This document shows, in pieces, positions 51,001 through 59,675 of a stretch of DNA of 64,000 nucleotides (its first letter is position 1; each line of letters opens with the position of its first letter). The stretch lies in NCBI GenBank assembly GCA_002011235.1, contig MTMO01000008.1, positions 1 through 64,000 on the forward strand, given 5' to 3'. This DNA is from Archaeoglobus sp. JdFR-27 (lineage in GTDB: Archaea > Halobacteriota > Archaeoglobi > Archaeoglobales > Archaeoglobaceae). The translations under genes were made by a program, and so were the position numbers. The notes beneath the pieces were generated by a model. That model ran no database searches and was not told the origin of the DNA. It worked only from the letters and a program-made list of their open reading frames with translations.

Positions 51001-51861
51001 TTACTTAATATTAATCGAATCTCTCAACACATCGATTATTGCTTTTCTTGCACTTTCACTTGCTGAGGTTGCGACTCTCTCGATTCTCTCCATCACCTTA
51101 GGATCAACATCTTCTCTTGAAATTCCCAGTTCTTCGAGAATTGCATTAACATCGATTTTTTCTTTTACCTCTTTAAGGTAATCGACACTCTCAACGTAAA
51201 TACCTATTCCGTTCAGGATTTTATACGGAAACACACCTTCCGCATGCCAGGAGCTTCTGTGTTTGATAACCCTCAGCGTTCTGCCGAAAGCCTCACCATA
51301 ACCGATGTTCTTGAGATGAATTACACAATCACCAAGGAAAAGGGGTAAAGATATAGAAGCAGCACCTAAATCGCCATTTAGTGGCTCCTCTATTGTTATG
51401 ACAGCAGTTCCTATCTCTCTCAACTTGTTGAAAAACCAATTCACATCATTCCTGGATTCGAAATTGAGAGAAGAGATCATGGGTGTGAAAGAATCTATAA
51501 CTATTCTTGTTTTGGTATTGGATTCGCTCATCAAAAGATTGAGCAAATCATTGTTAACATAAGATACATTCTCCGCGAAGAATTTATTTACGCTCAACTT
51601 TCCTTCGGAGATGTAATCCTCAATTTCATTCCACCCAAGGGATTTTGTAGTCCTCACCAGATCTTTTTCGTCCATATCGAAGGAGACAAAAATACACTTA
51701 TTACCATCTTCTATTCCTTTGAGAAGATACTGGATTGAGAAGATTGTTTTTCCGGCTCCGGCAGATCCAAGGATAACATTCACCGTGTTAGGGATAAACC
51801 CTCCATCAAGAATCTCATCTAATCCAATAATTCCGGTTTTAATCCTTTGGGATTCAATCAT
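51001..51861 (-). CDS. KaiC-like RecA-superfamily ATPase
   Basis: Single-domain KaiC-like ATPase of about 286 residues. The N-terminus is RIKTGIIGLDEILDGGFIPN, Walker A is GSAGAGKTIFS, and Walker B is TRIVIDSFTPM, with CIFVSFDMDEKDLVRTTKSL between. Archaeal members often occur with roadblock or signalling genes and are implicated in motility control or transport. The C-terminal LEELGISREDVDPKVMERIE segment is helical. I start at MIESQR; a frame five codons longer exists. RadA is the next gene upstream, a distant paralogue. Confidence 0.87.
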   Translation of the reverse strand: MIESQRIKTGIIGLDEILDGGFIPNTVNVILGSAGAGKTIFSIQYLLKGIEDGNKCIFVSFDMDEKDLVRTTKSLGWNEIEDYISEGKLSVNKFFAENVSYVNNDLLNLLMSESNTKTRIVIDSFTPMISSLNFESRNDVNWFFNKLREIGTAVITIEEPLNGDLGAASISLPLFLGDCVIHLKNIGYGEAFGRTLRVIKHRSSWHAEGVFPYKILNGIGIYVESVDYLKEVKEKIDVNAILEELGISREDVDPKVMERIERVATSASESARKAIIDVLRDSINIK

Positions 51862-51993
51862 TATGACTATAAACAAGATGGATCAGATATAAAGTTTTTC
51901 CAAATTCTCATGACGCAGAGAAAAGAATATACGAATATGGTGATTTTAGATTTAGTAAAATGTTATTTTTTAATTTAATATCTTTTCTTTTGC

Positions 51994-53049
51994 TTACTTA
52001 TCCTCTATTCCCCTCTCGGTCACCCTGAAAACTGCCTCACTTTCTGGTAAATGAGGCGAATCTATGAGTCTTGCAACCCTCAATTCTCCTTTACTTTTCC
52101 TCAGGTAAATTCTGAATGTGGCAGTATGGGCTACGATATGTCCCCCTACTGGCTTCGTAGGATCGCCAAAGAACGTATCAGGCTTTGCCTGGACCTGATT
52201 TGTTACTACGATTGCAGCATTGAACAGCTCTCCCAGCCTCATAAGGTCGTGAAGATGGCGGTTTAGCTTTTGTTGTCTGTCGGCAAGTGTACCTCTGCCA
52301 ACGTATTCTGCTCTGAAGTGAGACATTAAAGAGTCAACAATGATGAGTTTTACAGGCTTACCACCTTCCTTTTTTATCTTATTTGCTAGTTCCTTAGCAT
52401 TATCAACGAGCAGCATTTGGTGGTTTGAGTTGTATGCCTGGGCAACGTAGATATTTCTTAAAACCTCTTCAGGATCTAAACCCTTCGCCTCGGCCATCTG
52501 CATAATTCTCTCAGGTCTGAACGTGTTCTCAGTATCTATAACAATAACCGATCCATCTAAGCCTCCAAGCTCCTTGGGTAGCTGTACATTTACGCTTAAC
52601 TGGTGGCATATCTGAGTTTTGCCGGATCCAAACTCGCCAAATAACTCCGTAATGGCTTGAGTTTCAACCCCACCACCTAGGAGATCATCTAAGGCTTGAC
52701 TTCCCGTTTTAATCTTTCCTATTCTTCTCCTTCTCTCGAGAATTTTTTCTCCGCTCTCAAATCCACCTATGTCTGCCATTTTTCTTGCGGCAGCTATTAT
52801 TCTCGCAGCAGTCGATTCCCCGATTTCTGCAGCCGAACTTAATTCCGCTGGAGAGGCTACTGCAACAGCCTCGATTGTTGAAAAACCACTACTTCTCAAC
52901 TTCTCCGCTATCGCAGCTCCGACATGCGGTATGTCTTCGAGATCAACTATTCTGTCGTTAATTTCCGCATCAAAAGTATTTACATTGCTTTCTTCTTTGG
53001 CTTCTACAGGGTTCTCTCCTTCTTCTTTATCTGCTTTCTTTTTCACCAT
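51994..53049 (-). CDS. radA: RadA recombinase
   Basis: Strand-exchange protein of homologous recombination, 351 residues. An N-terminal acidic tail is followed by a helix-hairpin-helix domain ([20 protein letters not shown] and [20 protein letters not shown]). The ATPase core has Walker [15 protein letters not shown], Walker [16 protein letters not shown] and the L2 region [15 protein letters not shown]. It is full length with no intein. I start at the ATG of MVKKKAD, which follows GAGGGGTGC; a GTG two codons earlier is possible. Confidence 0.97.
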   Translation of the reverse strand: MVKKKADKEEGENPVEAKEESNVNTFDAEINDRIVDLEDIPHVGAAIAEKLRSSGFSTIEAVAVASPAELSSAAEIGESTAARIIAAARKMADIGGFESGEKILERRRRIGKIKTGSQALDDLLGGGVETQAITELFGEFGSGKTQICHQLSVNVQLPKELGGLDGSVIVIDTENTFRPERIMQMAEAKGLDPEEVLRNIYVAQAYNSNHQMLLVDNAKELANKIKKEGGKPVKLIIVDSLMSHFRAEYVGRGTLADRQQKLNRHLHDLMRLGELFNAAIVVTNQVQAKPDTFFGDPTKPVGGHIVAHTATFRIYLRKSKGELRVARLIDSPHLPESEAVFRVTERGIEDK

Positions 53050-53132
53050 CTGCACCCCTCTCTGATGAGAATCTATGATGGAATCAAAATTAAATTTTTT
53101 GTGGGTATGCTGAAAGTGGCCGAATTTGTAAA

Positions 53133-54347
53133 TTAAGTGATGAATGGAAGAACGGCAAAGACCTTTGCGTCGTTAACTAAATTCTCTATCCTGCAGTATT
53201 CGTTGGGTTGATGGGCGGTGTTGTCGACGGTACTCCAAACAGCTGTCTGAAAACCAGCTTGTCTGAAAAATGCACCACAAGTATTTCCTCCCATCCCGTA
53301 AACTCCAGCGGAAATTCTTCTCGTAATTTCAAGGGATTTCTTAAGCTTTTTCACCACTTCAGCATCGGCAGAAGTTGGAGGGGAAGAATTCTTCTGAACG
53401 ATTTCTAGGTTAATTTTAACGTCTTCTTCCCCCTCAAACTCATTCTTAATGGATTCAACAACATCTATCACATCATCTAAGGAATATTCTGGCAGAACTC
53501 TACAATCCATATAGCTTACATCCAATCCCGGGATTGTGTTAACGTTGTCAACATTTTTCTCTCTTTTTGTCGGCTCAAAAGTAGAATGGGGAGGAGAGAA
53601 AAGATTGTTTTTCGCATTAAATCTCTTTTTCAATTCCTCATCAACATTTAAAATGAACTTCATTGCCATCCTGCTGGCATTCAAGCCTTTATGAGGGGTG
53701 CTAGCATGGGTTTGTCTTCCATAAACGGAGAACTTAAGCCAGAGAATGCTTTTTTCAGCTATCTCTATCATATCTCCCTTAGGTGTTCCACCATCTGGAA
53801 CAACAATTAGGCTATCTTTTTCGAAAATATCTCTTTTTATAAGTTCCTGAATCCCAAACTTACTTCCCATCTCCTCATCGGAAACAAAAGCTAAAGCATA
53901 GGTATATTCAGGCTCCAATCCCAACTCGATAATGGATTTTCCAGCCATCAAAGAAGCTACAAGACTCTGACCATTATCTTCGCTCCCCCTCCCGTAAATC
54001 TTTCCATCCTTCACAACTGCTTTGAATGGGGGAGTATCCCAGAGTTTCTCATCTCCCTCTGGGACCACATCCATGTGAGAAACTATCCAGATTGTTTTCT
54101 TACTCTTTCCTTTAATTCTAGCGATAATATTAGGTCTTACACCCCCAAAAGCCCTCTCATCCTTTGCATCTATTCTCTCAACCTCAAACCCCTCTAGGAA
54201 TTGCATAAGAAATTCTGCCTTTTTTAGCTCTCCTTCCCCACCTGATTCAGGACTTATTGCTTTTATCTCAATAAGTTTGGACAGTAAATCTACACCAAAA
54301 TCTCTGAGCTCTTCAACTTTTCTTTCTAGCCTTTCGACCTCAATCAT
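53133..54347 (-). CDS. M20-family metallohydrolase (ArgE/DapE-like)
   Basis: Zinc amidohydrolase or peptidase of 404 residues. Metal ligands appear in [12 protein letters not shown] (His, Asp; about 88-99), [12 protein letters not shown] (bridging Asp), FVSDEEMGS (catalytic Glu and metal Glu) and VPDGG. The lid dimerisation domain contains [12 protein letters not shown], and the last His is near the C-terminus in [11 protein letters not shown]. Members remove succinyl or acetyl groups from DapE or ArgE substrates, or cleave dipeptides. The flanking genes do not indicate a pathway. Confidence 0.9.
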   Translation of the reverse strand: MIEVERLERKVEELRDFGVDLLSKLIEIKAISPESGGEGELKKAEFLMQFLEGFEVERIDAKDERAFGGVRPNIIARIKGKSKKTIWIVSHMDVVPEGDEKLWDTPPFKAVVKDGKIYGRGSEDNGQSLVASLMAGKSIIELGLEPEYTYALAFVSDEEMGSKFGIQELIKRDIFEKDSLIVVPDGGTPKGDMIEIAEKSILWLKFSVYGRQTHASTPHKGLNASRMAMKFILNVDEELKKRFNAKNNLFSPPHSTFEPTKREKNVDNVNTIPGLDVSYMDCRVLPEYSLDDVIDVVESIKNEFEGEEDVKINLEIVQKNSSPPTSADAEVVKKLKKSLEITRRISAGVYGMGGNTCGAFFRQAGFQTAVWSTVDNTAHQPNEYCRIENLVNDAKVFAVLPFIT

Positions 54348-54383
54348 TTTGAGACCCTCTCAAAAACTATTCAGGGACTAACC

Positions 54384-54866
54384 TTACTCCCATTTGATCA
54401 TTTCATCTATCTTCCTTTCAAGGTTCTTTACGAGCTCAATAGTTTCCTTATCATTAGTCTGGTTTTTCAGGATTGTAAGCTCCGTTTTAACAGGGGCAAG
54501 TATTTTAAATGTCTCTTCATCGTTCTTTCCGTCTGCGCTATTGACAACTCCCTCTAGTATATTCAGTTTTTTTCTTGCAACAAAATCTTTTTTTAGCTCT
54601 TTCCTGAGTTTGGAGAATATTTCGGCAATTTTCCTCCCTTCTTGGGTGAATTTAACCCTTCTGACTCTCCCCTTAAATTCACTCTCGATAAGGGCGTTTT
54701 CTTCGAACTCACTTAGAACTTTGGAAATGTAGCTGTAGGGGGAACCGACCTCTTTTGATATCCCTAAAGGATAGGCATCCTCACCCTTTTCCTCAGCCTC
54801 GAGGATTTTCAGCATAATATCAACCGTTTTCTCGTGCAGAAACATTTTTTCGAGACTCACCCTCAC
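54384..54866 (-). CDS. Winged-helix DNA-binding protein
   Basis: A 160-residue protein. Residues 15-75 form a winged helix: DIMLKILEAEEKGEDAYPLG, then ISKEVGSPYSYISKVLSEFE (recognition helix) and GRVRRVKFTQEGRKIAEIFS (wing). The C-terminal half is a long helical region (ILAPVKTELTILKNQTNDKE) that could dimerise. I cannot assign MarR, PadR or ArsR with confidence. The start is a GTG near GGAGGTG; a second GTG two codons on is equally placed. It precedes the M20 gene on the same strand and could regulate it. Confidence 0.7.
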   Translation of the reverse strand: MRVSLEKMFLHEKTVDIMLKILEAEEKGEDAYPLGISKEVGSPYSYISKVLSEFEENALIESEFKGRVRRVKFTQEGRKIAEIFSKLRKELKKDFVARKKLNILEGVVNSADGKNDEETFKILAPVKTELTILKNQTNDKETIELVKNLERKIDEMIKWE

Positions 54867-55125
54867 ACCTCCTTTTTATCAAGGCATATCCATTTGAAAA
54901 ACTTTCTGATCGGGATACTCGGAATTGCCGATCTTTTCTCTGGTAGGATTGAACACTCACCAAAAATCATCAATATACTCTCCATTAGTTATTTTCTAAC
55001 TAGTAAAATTTAGACGGTATTAAAATTTTTGGAATTTTCGCGGGCATGGTTCATTATAGGCAACATTTTTAATACCACAAACTTGAAAGTCTTTCACCTC
55101 AGTTAAGAATTCGGGAGGAATCGTT

Positions 55126-55848
55126 GTGGTAAAAGAAAGTGAAAAAGGGAATGACAAAGATGTGAAAAATAAAGATGACGACCTTTCAGCTGAGGAATGG
55201 TTTGAAAAGGGTCTGAAAAGCGATAATATTCATGAAGAGATAACTTGCTTTCAGAAAAGCTTAGAAAAAAATTCTAAAAATCCATCCGCTTGGAACAATC
55301 TGGGTATAGCACTATATGAACTCGGGAGACACGAAGATGCAATCCAATGCTTTGTTCGAGCAGTTGAGCTGAACACTCATTACGTGGATGGTCTTTTTAA
55401 CTTAGGAATTGCTTTGATGAATGGAAGAAGATTCAATGAGTCGTTACAATGCTTTGAAAGAATACTTAAAATTAATGAAAAAGACTACAATGTCCTTGCA
55501 AACATGGGATATGTCCTGAACAACCTTGGGAGATGCGAAGAAGCTGAGAAGATTATAAAAAAAGCGATAGATCTTGAGCCTGAAAATCCAACAGCATGGT
55601 ACAACCTTGGATTGACGTATTATCATATGGAGAGATTTGAGGATGCCATCAAGTGCTTTGAAAAAGTTCTAGAGGTCAATCCGAAGAACATGCAGGCGAT
55701 GAACAATATCGGAATAATCCTCGGTAGGATGGGCAAATTCGATGAAGCAATAGAGGTTTTTGACAAGGTATTAAGCATTGAGCCCAAAAATGAGGTTGCG
55801 ATGTTCAACAAACAGTTCGTTATACAGAGAAAGGAATCAATTTCCTGA
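55126..55848 (+). CDS. Tetratricopeptide-repeat protein
   Basis: A 240-residue protein made of about six TPR units after a charged, Lys/Asp-rich start. Typical units are NPSAWNNLGIALYELGRHED, KDYNVLANMGYVLNNLGRCE, NPTAWYNLGLTYYHMERFED and NMQAMNNIGIILGRMGKFDE, each 34 residues apart. TPR stacks act as protein-binding scaffolds. There is no signal or membrane segment. The GTG start follows GGGAGGAA. It lies 14 bases before the thioredoxin-HEAT gene, so it is probably cotranscribed with it. Confidence 0.93.
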   Translation: MVKESEKGNDKDVKNKDDDLSAEEWFEKGLKSDNIHEEITCFQKSLEKNSKNPSAWNNLGIALYELGRHEDAIQCFVRAVELNTHYVDGLFNLGIALMNGRRFNESLQCFERILKINEKDYNVLANMGYVLNNLGRCEEAEKIIKKAIDLEPENPTAWYNLGLTYYHMERFEDAIKCFEKVLEVNPKNMQAMNNIGIILGRMGKFDEAIEVFDKVLSIEPKNEVAMFNKQFVIQRKESIS

Positions 55849-55862
55849 ATAAAGGTTAGTTT

Positions 55863-56858
55863 ATGAAAAAATCAATTGAGGTAAAGGCCAATTTGTATTT
55901 CAACAATAAACCCTCGGAAGAGGTAATGAAGTTTTTCAAAGAGCTCAATCTAGACCTTAGACTCGGTGATGCGGGAGATAGTAGAGGTAGTAAGGATGGT
56001 AGGGATAGTAGGAATAGTAAGAATACCTTTGGTGTTTTCCCAATGATCGAGCTGAAGAAGGAGGGTTCGGGGAAAATCAGGTATTATGGATATCCTGAGG
56101 GGCTGGAAAGAAAGGTAATTGTAGAAATTTTGAAGATTTTAAAGAATGAGGAAAGTTTTGAGGAAGATGTTATGGAAAAGGCTGAATTGATTAAAAAAGC
56201 AAGAGGTGCAGAGTTCACAATCTTTGTCGCACCCTTCTGTCCCCACTGCTCGAAAGTTGTTAAAAAACTTCTTCAGTTTGCAATTGTAAATCCCAAGATT
56301 GAGGTGAACGTCGTAGATGTGACGCAATTTAAGGAACTGCAAGAAAAGTTCGGAATAATGTCCGTTCCGGTAATACTGGTAGATCAGAAAATCAGAGTTA
56401 CAGGTGAAAAAAGTCTCAAAGAGTTGTTAGAATTGGCAGAAAAATCCAATGACCCAGACTATATTTCAGAGTACATCGTAGAAATGATAAAGGATGGGAA
56501 AGCCGGGGAACTTTCCTATATGATTCTAAATATGGAATTTGATAGAGTTTTACCGAAGCTTTTCAAAGAGGATGATCTCTTCCTAAGACTTGGTGTAATG
56601 TATCTTCTTGAAGAACTGTCTGAGAAGAATAGAGATTTGGAAGGTTTAAGACTTAAAATTGTGAGTTTGCTGCAGGATGATGATCCCAGGGTTAGAGAGG
56701 ATGCAATAATGGCCCTTGGGAAGATTGGAGGGGAAAATGAGTTAAAAATTCTCGAAGAACTATTAATAGAGGAAAGTGATGAAATCAAAGAAGCGGTAGT
56801 TGAAGCAATCGAGGAAATTAGAGAAAGAATTGGTTCAGGTAAGAAGAGAAGTTACTAA
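55863..56858 (+). CDS. Thioredoxin-fold protein with CPHC motif fused to HEAT repeats
   Basis: A 331-residue fusion. The first 110 residues form a glutaredoxin-like domain of the PDO type lacking a CxxC but with an inserted low-complexity tract (DSRGSKDGRDSRNSKN, about 40-55). Residues 115-200 form the active thioredoxin fold with FVAPFCPHCSKVV and the cis-Pro loop SVPVILV. Residues about 215-320 are HEAT-like helices (LRLGVMYLLEELSEKNRDLE and DDDPRVREDAIMALGKIGGE). Two thioredoxin units in tandem match archaeal protein disulfide oxidoreductases; the HEAT extension is unusual and could provide partner binding. Confidence 0.8.
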   Translation: MKKSIEVKANLYFNNKPSEEVMKFFKELNLDLRLGDAGDSRGSKDGRDSRNSKNTFGVFPMIELKKEGSGKIRYYGYPEGLERKVIVEILKILKNEESFEEDVMEKAELIKKARGAEFTIFVAPFCPHCSKVVKKLLQFAIVNPKIEVNVVDVTQFKELQEKFGIMSVPVILVDQKIRVTGEKSLKELLELAEKSNDPDYISEYIVEMIKDGKAGELSYMILNMEFDRVLPKLFKEDDLFLRLGVMYLLEELSEKNRDLEGLRLKIVSLLQDDDPRVREDAIMALGKIGGENELKILEELLIEESDEIKEAVVEAIEEIRERIGSGKKRSY

Positions 56859-56870
56859 TTTGGTGATAAA

Positions 56871-57431
56871 ATGGCGGAACTGAATATTGATGGAATAAGC
56901 TGTATATATGAAATCAGGGGGGAAAATGCAGTAATGCTCTGTCCACCCCATCCGGAAATGGGGGGTAGCAAATACGATGTTAGGCTTGAAAGGATTGCCG
57001 ATGAACTTAAAAAAGCTGGATATTCAACACTAAGATTTGATTATTCGAGACCCTTCAGAGAGGGACTTGGTGAGGTAGAGGATGCCAGAAAGTGTATTTT
57101 GTATTTAAAGGCTCGACACGAGCTTGTAGGGTTGGTAGGTTATTCATTCGGAAGTGTAATCTCATCAAACATATCTGAATATGCCGATGCGCTTGTGCTT
57201 ATCTCTCCTATGAGGGAGATAAACAAAATCCAGTTGAAAAACAGCAAAATACCAAAATTGATTATATCTGCTAAAAATGATCAATTTGTCTCTTTTGAAG
57301 AGTCAAAAGAGATTTTTAACTGGTTAAATCCTCCAAAGGAATTTTTTGAAGTTGATACGGATCATTTTTATTTCGGGAAATTTGATATCATCTCAAGAAA
57401 GGTGAGGGAATTCATTGAATCTGTTCTTTAA
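56871..57431 (+). CDS. Alpha/beta hydrolase (dienelactone hydrolase-like)
   Basis: Small serine hydrolase of 186 residues. The nucleophile elbow is VGYSFGS (about 92-98), with a downstream Asp in ISAKNDQFVSFEES and a His in VDTDHFYFGK completing the triad. AVMLCPPHPEMGGSKYDVRL near the start is typical of the archaeal/bacterial alpha/beta hydrolase group with COG2945-like members. GGTGATAAA is directly before the ATG. It begins 12 bases after the thioredoxin-HEAT stop and is likely the third gene of that unit. Confidence 0.88.
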   Translation: MAELNIDGISCIYEIRGENAVMLCPPHPEMGGSKYDVRLERIADELKKAGYSTLRFDYSRPFREGLGEVEDARKCILYLKARHELVGLVGYSFGSVISSNISEYADALVLISPMREINKIQLKNSKIPKLIISAKNDQFVSFEESKEIFNWLNPPKEFFEVDTDHFYFGKFDIISRKVREFIESVL

Positions 57432-57606
57432 TTTTTCAGCTCGGCTATTCAATTCGACAAAATTCATCCCGCTTCCAGATTGCAACTTCCAAGAAGTATA
57501 AAATAGAAGTAGAATCCTATTGATTATCATAAACTCAGTAATTTAATCCAACAATCCTGTAATCTGATATAGAAAAGCATATTTAATTAAATATCCTATC
57601 TTTTTT

Positions 57607-58188
57607 GTGGAAAGAGTTGAAGAATATCTTGAAGCCATCTATGATATCCAGGAGAAAAAAAAGAAGGTAGTAAAGACCAACGATCTCGCAAAAAGGCTAG
57701 GAGTTAAACCGTCTAGCGTTACAGAAATGCTTATGAAGCTAAGTGAAAAAGGGTTTGTGGAGTATCAACCGTACTACGGGGTAGTCCTTACAGACGCGGG
57801 TTTAGGTGTTGCAAAAAGGATTAAAAAGTTCCATAAGATATTCGAAACTTTTTTCACAGACTTCCTCGGCCTTAGCAAAGAGGAATCCCACAGGCTTAGT
57901 TGTGAACTTGAACATCATGTTACCGACGAGGTAGCTGAGAGGATTTGCCGGGTTATCTCATCATCTGAATGCATGGCATGTAATGAGTGTGATAGGAGTT
58001 TCTATCTTCTTAAAAATGCCCCCGATGGCTCACATGAAATTGTTGTTGCGCCTCTTATTATAAAAAAGCTTGGATTTCTACCAGGAAAGGTTCTTCAAAA
58101 GATCGGTGATGATGTTTTTCTTGATGGGGAGGGATTTTCGTTTAAGGATGAAATATCTACAAAGATCGTTGTTAGATCGCTGGACTAG
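57607..58188 (+). CDS. DtxR/MntR-type metal-dependent regulator with Cys-rich insert
   Basis: Metalloregulator of 193 residues. The winged helix is EYLEAIYDIQEKKKKVVKTN, then LAKRLGVKPSSVTEMLMKLS (about 26-45). The dimerisation domain contains ESHRLSCELEHHVTDEVAER with the metal His and Glu ligands. A CMACNEC cluster at about 122-128 is not part of standard DtxR or MntR sites. The C-terminus (about 140-190) is a small SH3-like (FeoA) domain. Iron or manganese sensing is expected from the family. The Cys cluster may bind another metal or an Fe-S centre. Start is GTG. Confidence 0.87.
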   Translation: MERVEEYLEAIYDIQEKKKKVVKTNDLAKRLGVKPSSVTEMLMKLSEKGFVEYQPYYGVVLTDAGLGVAKRIKKFHKIFETFFTDFLGLSKEESHRLSCELEHHVTDEVAERICRVISSSECMACNECDRSFYLLKNAPDGSHEIVVAPLIIKKLGFLPGKVLQKIGDDVFLDGEGFSFKDEISTKIVVRSLD

Positions 58189-58228
58189 CGCATTAGCAGC
58201 TATTTTTTAATTTAAACTTTAATTTCGC

Positions 58229-58981
58229 CTATAACTCAAGTGCATCTCCTTTTATTGCAAGGTTTGAGGCAAGAGAAACCACGGATAGGCCAGTTCTTTT
58301 GCAAATCTCTATTGCAGAATTTAAGATTGAGGCCTTTGTGACTATCAGAGGTATTCCAGCCCTCGCAGCTTTTGCAGCGATCCCTCTGCTTATTCTTCCA
58401 GAAATCACGATAAAAACTTTTGAAGGATCGATATCTTTTTTAAAACCCATCCCGATGACTTTATCAACTGCGTTATGCCTTCCCACATCGATTGCCCTTG
58501 CAACCAACCCATTTTTATCGGCAATTGCAGCAATATGATAACCTCTCGTCTCTTTATATTCTTTTACCTCAATAAATCTCAACGCTTTTTTCAACTCATC
58601 TAAGGAATATGTCTTATTTGCAATAACCTTTGGAAGAACCTCACCCTCTTTAAACACCCCAACGCAACCCGAGCTCCTTAGCTCAAGAATGAATGAATTT
58701 GCATCCACGTCGACATAAACTGAATTTCCCTTGACTTCTATAGTGGCTTTTTTCCAATCCTTTCGATCGATTAACCCTTCGGTAACTAGAAAACCAATCG
58801 CAAGCTCCTCGAGATGAGATGGTGTGCACATAAGGTGGGAAGGCAATCCGTTGATGTAGAGTGTAACCTCCTCCTCCCTCGCAAGCTCCATCGGTTCTCC
58901 GAGTGAGATAGTTTTAAGGTCTGTAATATTGTTTGTACGGTTTTTCAGATTACCTGTGTGATTACCCTTCCAGTTATCCAT
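58229..58981 (-). CDS. fdhD: FdhD-type sulfurtransferase for formate dehydrogenase
   Basis: Carries sulfur to the Mo/W-bis-MGD cofactor of formate dehydrogenases. Of 250 residues, the FdhD core shows VTLYINGLPSHLMCTPSHLE, ELAIGFLVTEGLI, the active cysteine in LRSSGCVGVF, and DVGRHNAVDKVIG with VISGRISRGIAAKAARAGI. The E. coli protein has a CxxC in the mobile loop; here a single Cys is seen, as in some archaeal forms. The first eight bases overlap the end of the endonuclease V gene, so translation is coupled. No formate dehydrogenase gene lies in the window. Confidence 0.93.
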   Translation of the reverse strand: MDNWKGNHTGNLKNRTNNITDLKTISLGEPMELAREEEVTLYINGLPSHLMCTPSHLEELAIGFLVTEGLIDRKDWKKATIEVKGNSVYVDVDANSFILELRSSGCVGVFKEGEVLPKVIANKTYSLDELKKALRFIEVKEYKETRGYHIAAIADKNGLVARAIDVGRHNAVDKVIGMGFKKDIDPSKVFIVISGRISRGIAAKAARAGIPLIVTKASILNSAIEICKRTGLSVVSLASNLAIKGDALEL

Positions 58982-59651
58982 TTAAATCCCTCAAAATCTT
59001 CTTTCTCTCTCTGGCCAGTTTATCTGCAAATCTTATGGGTTCTGGGAGTTTGAAACCCTTCATACAGGCTTTTACAATTTCAAGTGATAGTTCAGGGGTT
59101 ATATAGCTTCCGGGGGAAATGAAAATTGGGTTGCATCTTTTACAAGGTTTTAAAACATATCCAACTTTTTCTCCTTCGAAAAACAGTGGCTTTGCCTCAC
59201 CCATCTTCTTGGGCTCCTCATAATTCCCAACCAACCGGTGTTTTGTGATCCCGATGGTTGGGAGCCCAGTTTTTATAGCTATGTAACTTGCAAGGCCGCA
59301 TCTTCTGGGATGGGCAATGCCACTCCCATCCACGAGAACGACAGCTTTTCTCTCACTTACTGTAATCTCTTTTAAAACCCTTATTGCACTCTTACCTTCT
59401 CTAAACATTAGAAATCCAGGGATGTATGGAAAATCAACCTTCTCAATTACACTTTTACTTTCAACAACATGCAATTCTGGGAAGGACATAAGAACTGCGG
59501 CAGAAATAACTCTTGTCTCTTTCCCTTTAAAATCATCAAAAGCCTGATCCACACCGACAACAAATTCTACCTCATCAAAACTCATCTTGTTTTTTATTTG
59601 GATGCGTTTTGCGAGGGATATCTGTTCATCTTTAAGCTTTTCGATGCTCAT
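58974..59651 (-). CDS. nfi: Endonuclease V
   Basis: Deoxyinosine-specific repair nuclease of 225 residues. Its acidic site is in FVVGVDQAFDD, with the family signature VLVDGSGIAHPRRCGLASYI around residues 108-127 and TGLPTIGITKHRLVGNY after it. FISPGSYITPELSLEIV near the C-terminus is also conserved. It sits in the same unit as the tRNA-modifying and amidotransferase genes, 24 bases after sepS. No functional link to them is evident. Confidence 0.94.
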   Translation of the reverse strand: MSIEKLKDEQISLAKRIQIKNKMSFDEVEFVVGVDQAFDDFKGKETRVISAAVLMSFPELHVVESKSVIEKVDFPYIPGFLMFREGKSAIRVLKEITVSERKAVVLVDGSGIAHPRRCGLASYIAIKTGLPTIGITKHRLVGNYEEPKKMGEAKPLFFEGEKVGYVLKPCKRCNPIFISPGSYITPELSLEIVKACMKGFKLPEPIRFADKLARERKKILRDLNG

Positions 59652-59675
59652 TTTTCCTTCCTTATTTTATCTCCT

